From: Deltaproteobacteria bacterium
GTDB taxonomy: Bacteria; Desulfobacterota; Desulfobacteria; Desulfobacterales; Desulfosarcinaceae
DNA length: 44,985 bases
NCBI GenBank assembly: GCA_002747175.1
Contig: PDTK01000039.1
Coordinates: 1 to 44,985, forward strand
Reading direction: 5' to 3'
Part shown: positions 43,744 to 44,985 of the stretch, piece by piece
Position numbering within the stretch: position 1 is the stretch's first letter
Layout of the letters: each line of letters starts with the position of its first letter
The notes under the pieces: generated by a model
Told to the model about the DNA's origin: nothing
Seen by the model: the letters and a program-made list of their open reading frames with translations, nothing else
Database searches by the model: none
Position numbers and translations under genes: made by a program

Positions 43744-44919
43744 ATGACCGACCGCAATTTTATAAAACTCAGCCTTTTTTCAATTTTTGTGGTATCCATT
43801 TTTATTCGAGGGCTCATTTTATATGAACTCATCGAAAATGACGAAAAGCTGATGTTTTCGAAGGGCGCTGACTCCGGGCATTATATCCATCTTGCAAAAA
43901 ATCTGGCGCATAGGGGGCTTTATTCGCAGGATTCAATGCATTCAAGATACATTTCATTGCTCAGAACACCAGGGTATCCATTTTTTTATGCCATGTTCGA
44001 GGGTGGCAATTTGGCGCCAAAATATGTTCTGATCGCGCATGCCATCATCGGTTCTTTAATTCCCATCATTGCCGCTTTCCTTGTATATTCAATTTCCAGA
44101 AACCGGTTCTTGTTGGTTGCAACCGGACTTATGTGTGCGTTTTCGGCAACCAGCATCCTGATGACCCATGAAATCCAGGTGGATCTTCTGCTATCTTTCT
44201 TGTTCCTTTGCGGGTTCACAGTGCTTTACTTTGCATTATCTACAGGCAGATATCTGCTATTTCCTTTATCCGGACTGATTTTTGGGTTAAGCGCATTGGT
44301 AAAACCAACAATGTTTCTTTGGCCCTTCTACTCTATATTTGTATACTATCTGCTCTCAAAATTTAATAAAAAACCGGTTTTATTAAAACAATTATCTGCA
44401 TTTTTACTCATTCAAATGGTTATAATTGGAAGTTGGTGCCAACGGAATTATATCGCCGAAAATGTTTTTACATTATCAGCAATCGGTGTTCATACCCTGC
44501 GAATCTATTTAGCTGCCGAAGTCGATTTAAGTAATCGCGATAAAAATGAGATAGGCGGCATTGAAGGAATAAAAAAATACCAGAATAATATTCGTAATCG
44601 CATCCATTCTGATTTAATCCAAAATATCCCCCCAAGAGATATTAATCAATGGTTGTTAAGCGAGAGCGTTTCCATTCTATCTGCGCATCCAAAAAAAACA
44701 TACCAGATGTTTATCTCAAATATGATGGAAAAACTGAAAGGTCCAATGCCCTGGTGGGTATATCGTGATATATTTCCAAAGAATTCGGTGGCACATAAGG
44801 TCGTTCCAATCCTTATATCAACCTACACCTTGATATTAAAATTATTTGTAATTGTTTTCATTTCGGCTGTGGTTATTTCTATCATTATAAATATCCGCAC
44901 CCAGAGGGCGCGGTTTTGA
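43744..44919 (+). CDS. Membrane glycosyltransferase, GT39-like
   Basis: A 391-residue multi-spanning protein beginning with a helix (about 9-29), then GADSGHYIHLAKNLAHRGLYS and LLRTPGYPFFYAMF, which parallel the SDARQYTAYAYNL and RSPGYP features of the gene at 41014. It is shorter than classic ArnT. It would transfer the sugar carried by the GT2 product onto a periplasmic glycan or protein. Its start is 56 nt after the GT2 stop. The sequence turns A+T-rich towards its end. Confidence 0.85.
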   Translation: MTDRNFIKLSLFSIFVVSIFIRGLILYELIENDEKLMFSKGADSGHYIHLAKNLAHRGLYSQDSMHSRYISLLRTPGYPFFYAMFEGGNLAPKYVLIAHAIIGSLIPIIAAFLVYSISRNRFLLVATGLMCAFSATSILMTHEIQVDLLLSFLFLCGFTVLYFALSTGRYLLFPLSGLIFGLSALVKPTMFLWPFYSIFVYYLLSKFNKKPVLLKQLSAFLLIQMVIIGSWCQRNYIAENVFTLSAIGVHTLRIYLAAEVDLSNRDKNEIGGIEGIKKYQNNIRNRIHSDLIQNIPPRDINQWLLSESVSILSAHPKKTYQMFISNMMEKLKGPMPWWVYRDIFPKNSVAHKVVPILISTYTLILKLFVIVFISAVVISIIINIRTQRARF

Positions 44920-44924
44920 TTAAT

Positions 44925-44972
44925 CCCCCCATAGGGGGGACAAGGCCCTGCCCCCCCTACAGGGGGCGGGCC
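44925..44972 (+). terminator. Two strong G/C hairpins after the last gene
   Basis: CCCCCC-ATA-GGGGGG (44925-44939) begins 5 nt after the stop. A second hairpin pairs GGCCC (44944-44948) with GGGCC (44968-44972) and GCCCCC (44950-44955) with GGGGGC (44962-44967). There is no T-run, so they may stabilise the mRNA end or belong to a dispersed repeat. Confidence 0.4.
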
Positions 44973-44985
44973 AGGAAAGTTGTGC

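Overview
This window carries a nearly complete type VI secretion system (T6SS) locus from a Gram-negative bacterium, most likely a deltaproteobacterium (Desulfobacterota, Desulfosarcina-like). That placement rests on the family mix, on 'HRDVSPQN'-type Ser/Thr kinases, and on an intergenic inverted repeat of a kind I associate with that group. It is inference, not a proven assignment. I see no rRNA, tRNA, CRISPR array, transposase or integrase.

Layout. (1) 1-0.9 kb: no convincing gene. (2) 0.9-8.0 kb, minus strand: a regulatory block with a CheY-like receiver, an HDOD protein, a PilZ protein, a Ser/Thr kinase with a PEGA tail, a PP2C phosphatase, a membrane sensor Ser/Thr kinase, and a kinase-less paralogue of its sensor. 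(3) 8.3-12.1 kb, plus strand: a NodB-type deacetylase lipoprotein, a LysM/TPR lipoprotein and a double-FHA protein. (4) 12.1-16.4 kb, minus strand: an A+T-richer cargo module with a PAAR-like protein rich in Gly/Ala, two DUF2169 proteins, a small unknown protein and an orphan beta-helical spike-tail protein. (5) 16.4-19.1 kb, minus: vgrG and hcp, with a sigma-54-type promoter before hcp and a 42-bp palindrome between the two genes. (6) 19.3-40.4 kb, minus: clpV, tssG, tssF, tssE, tagJ, tssC, tssB, tssA, tagF, tssM, tssL, tssK, tssJ, a TagH-C-terminal-like gene, and a large Cys-rich/Pro-rich protein with eight acidic-Thr-hydrophobic motifs. (7) 41.0-44.9 kb, plus: an unrelated-looking trio of membrane glycosyltransferase genes, the first ending in what looks like a remnant of a sugar-nucleotide epimerase.

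How it fits together. TssJLM form the membrane complex, TssK/E/F/G/A the baseplate and assembly cap, TssBC the sheath, Hcp the tube and VgrG the spike. ClpV with TagJ handles sheath disassembly. The cargo genes behind vgrG probably load an effector onto the spike through DUF2169 adaptors. The kinases, phosphatase, FHA protein and TagF match the threonine-phosphorylation control known for other T6SSs, but the arrangement is unusual: the usual FHA-TagH protein is split between two distant genes, and a separate large protein offers a tandem array of candidate phospho-threonine docking sites. That array, read by the FHA protein and written by two kinases of different topology, is the most interesting candidate for an undescribed regulatory device here. 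TssL has no peptidoglycan-binding domain, so the neighbouring LysM proteins could supply wall anchoring or remodelling.
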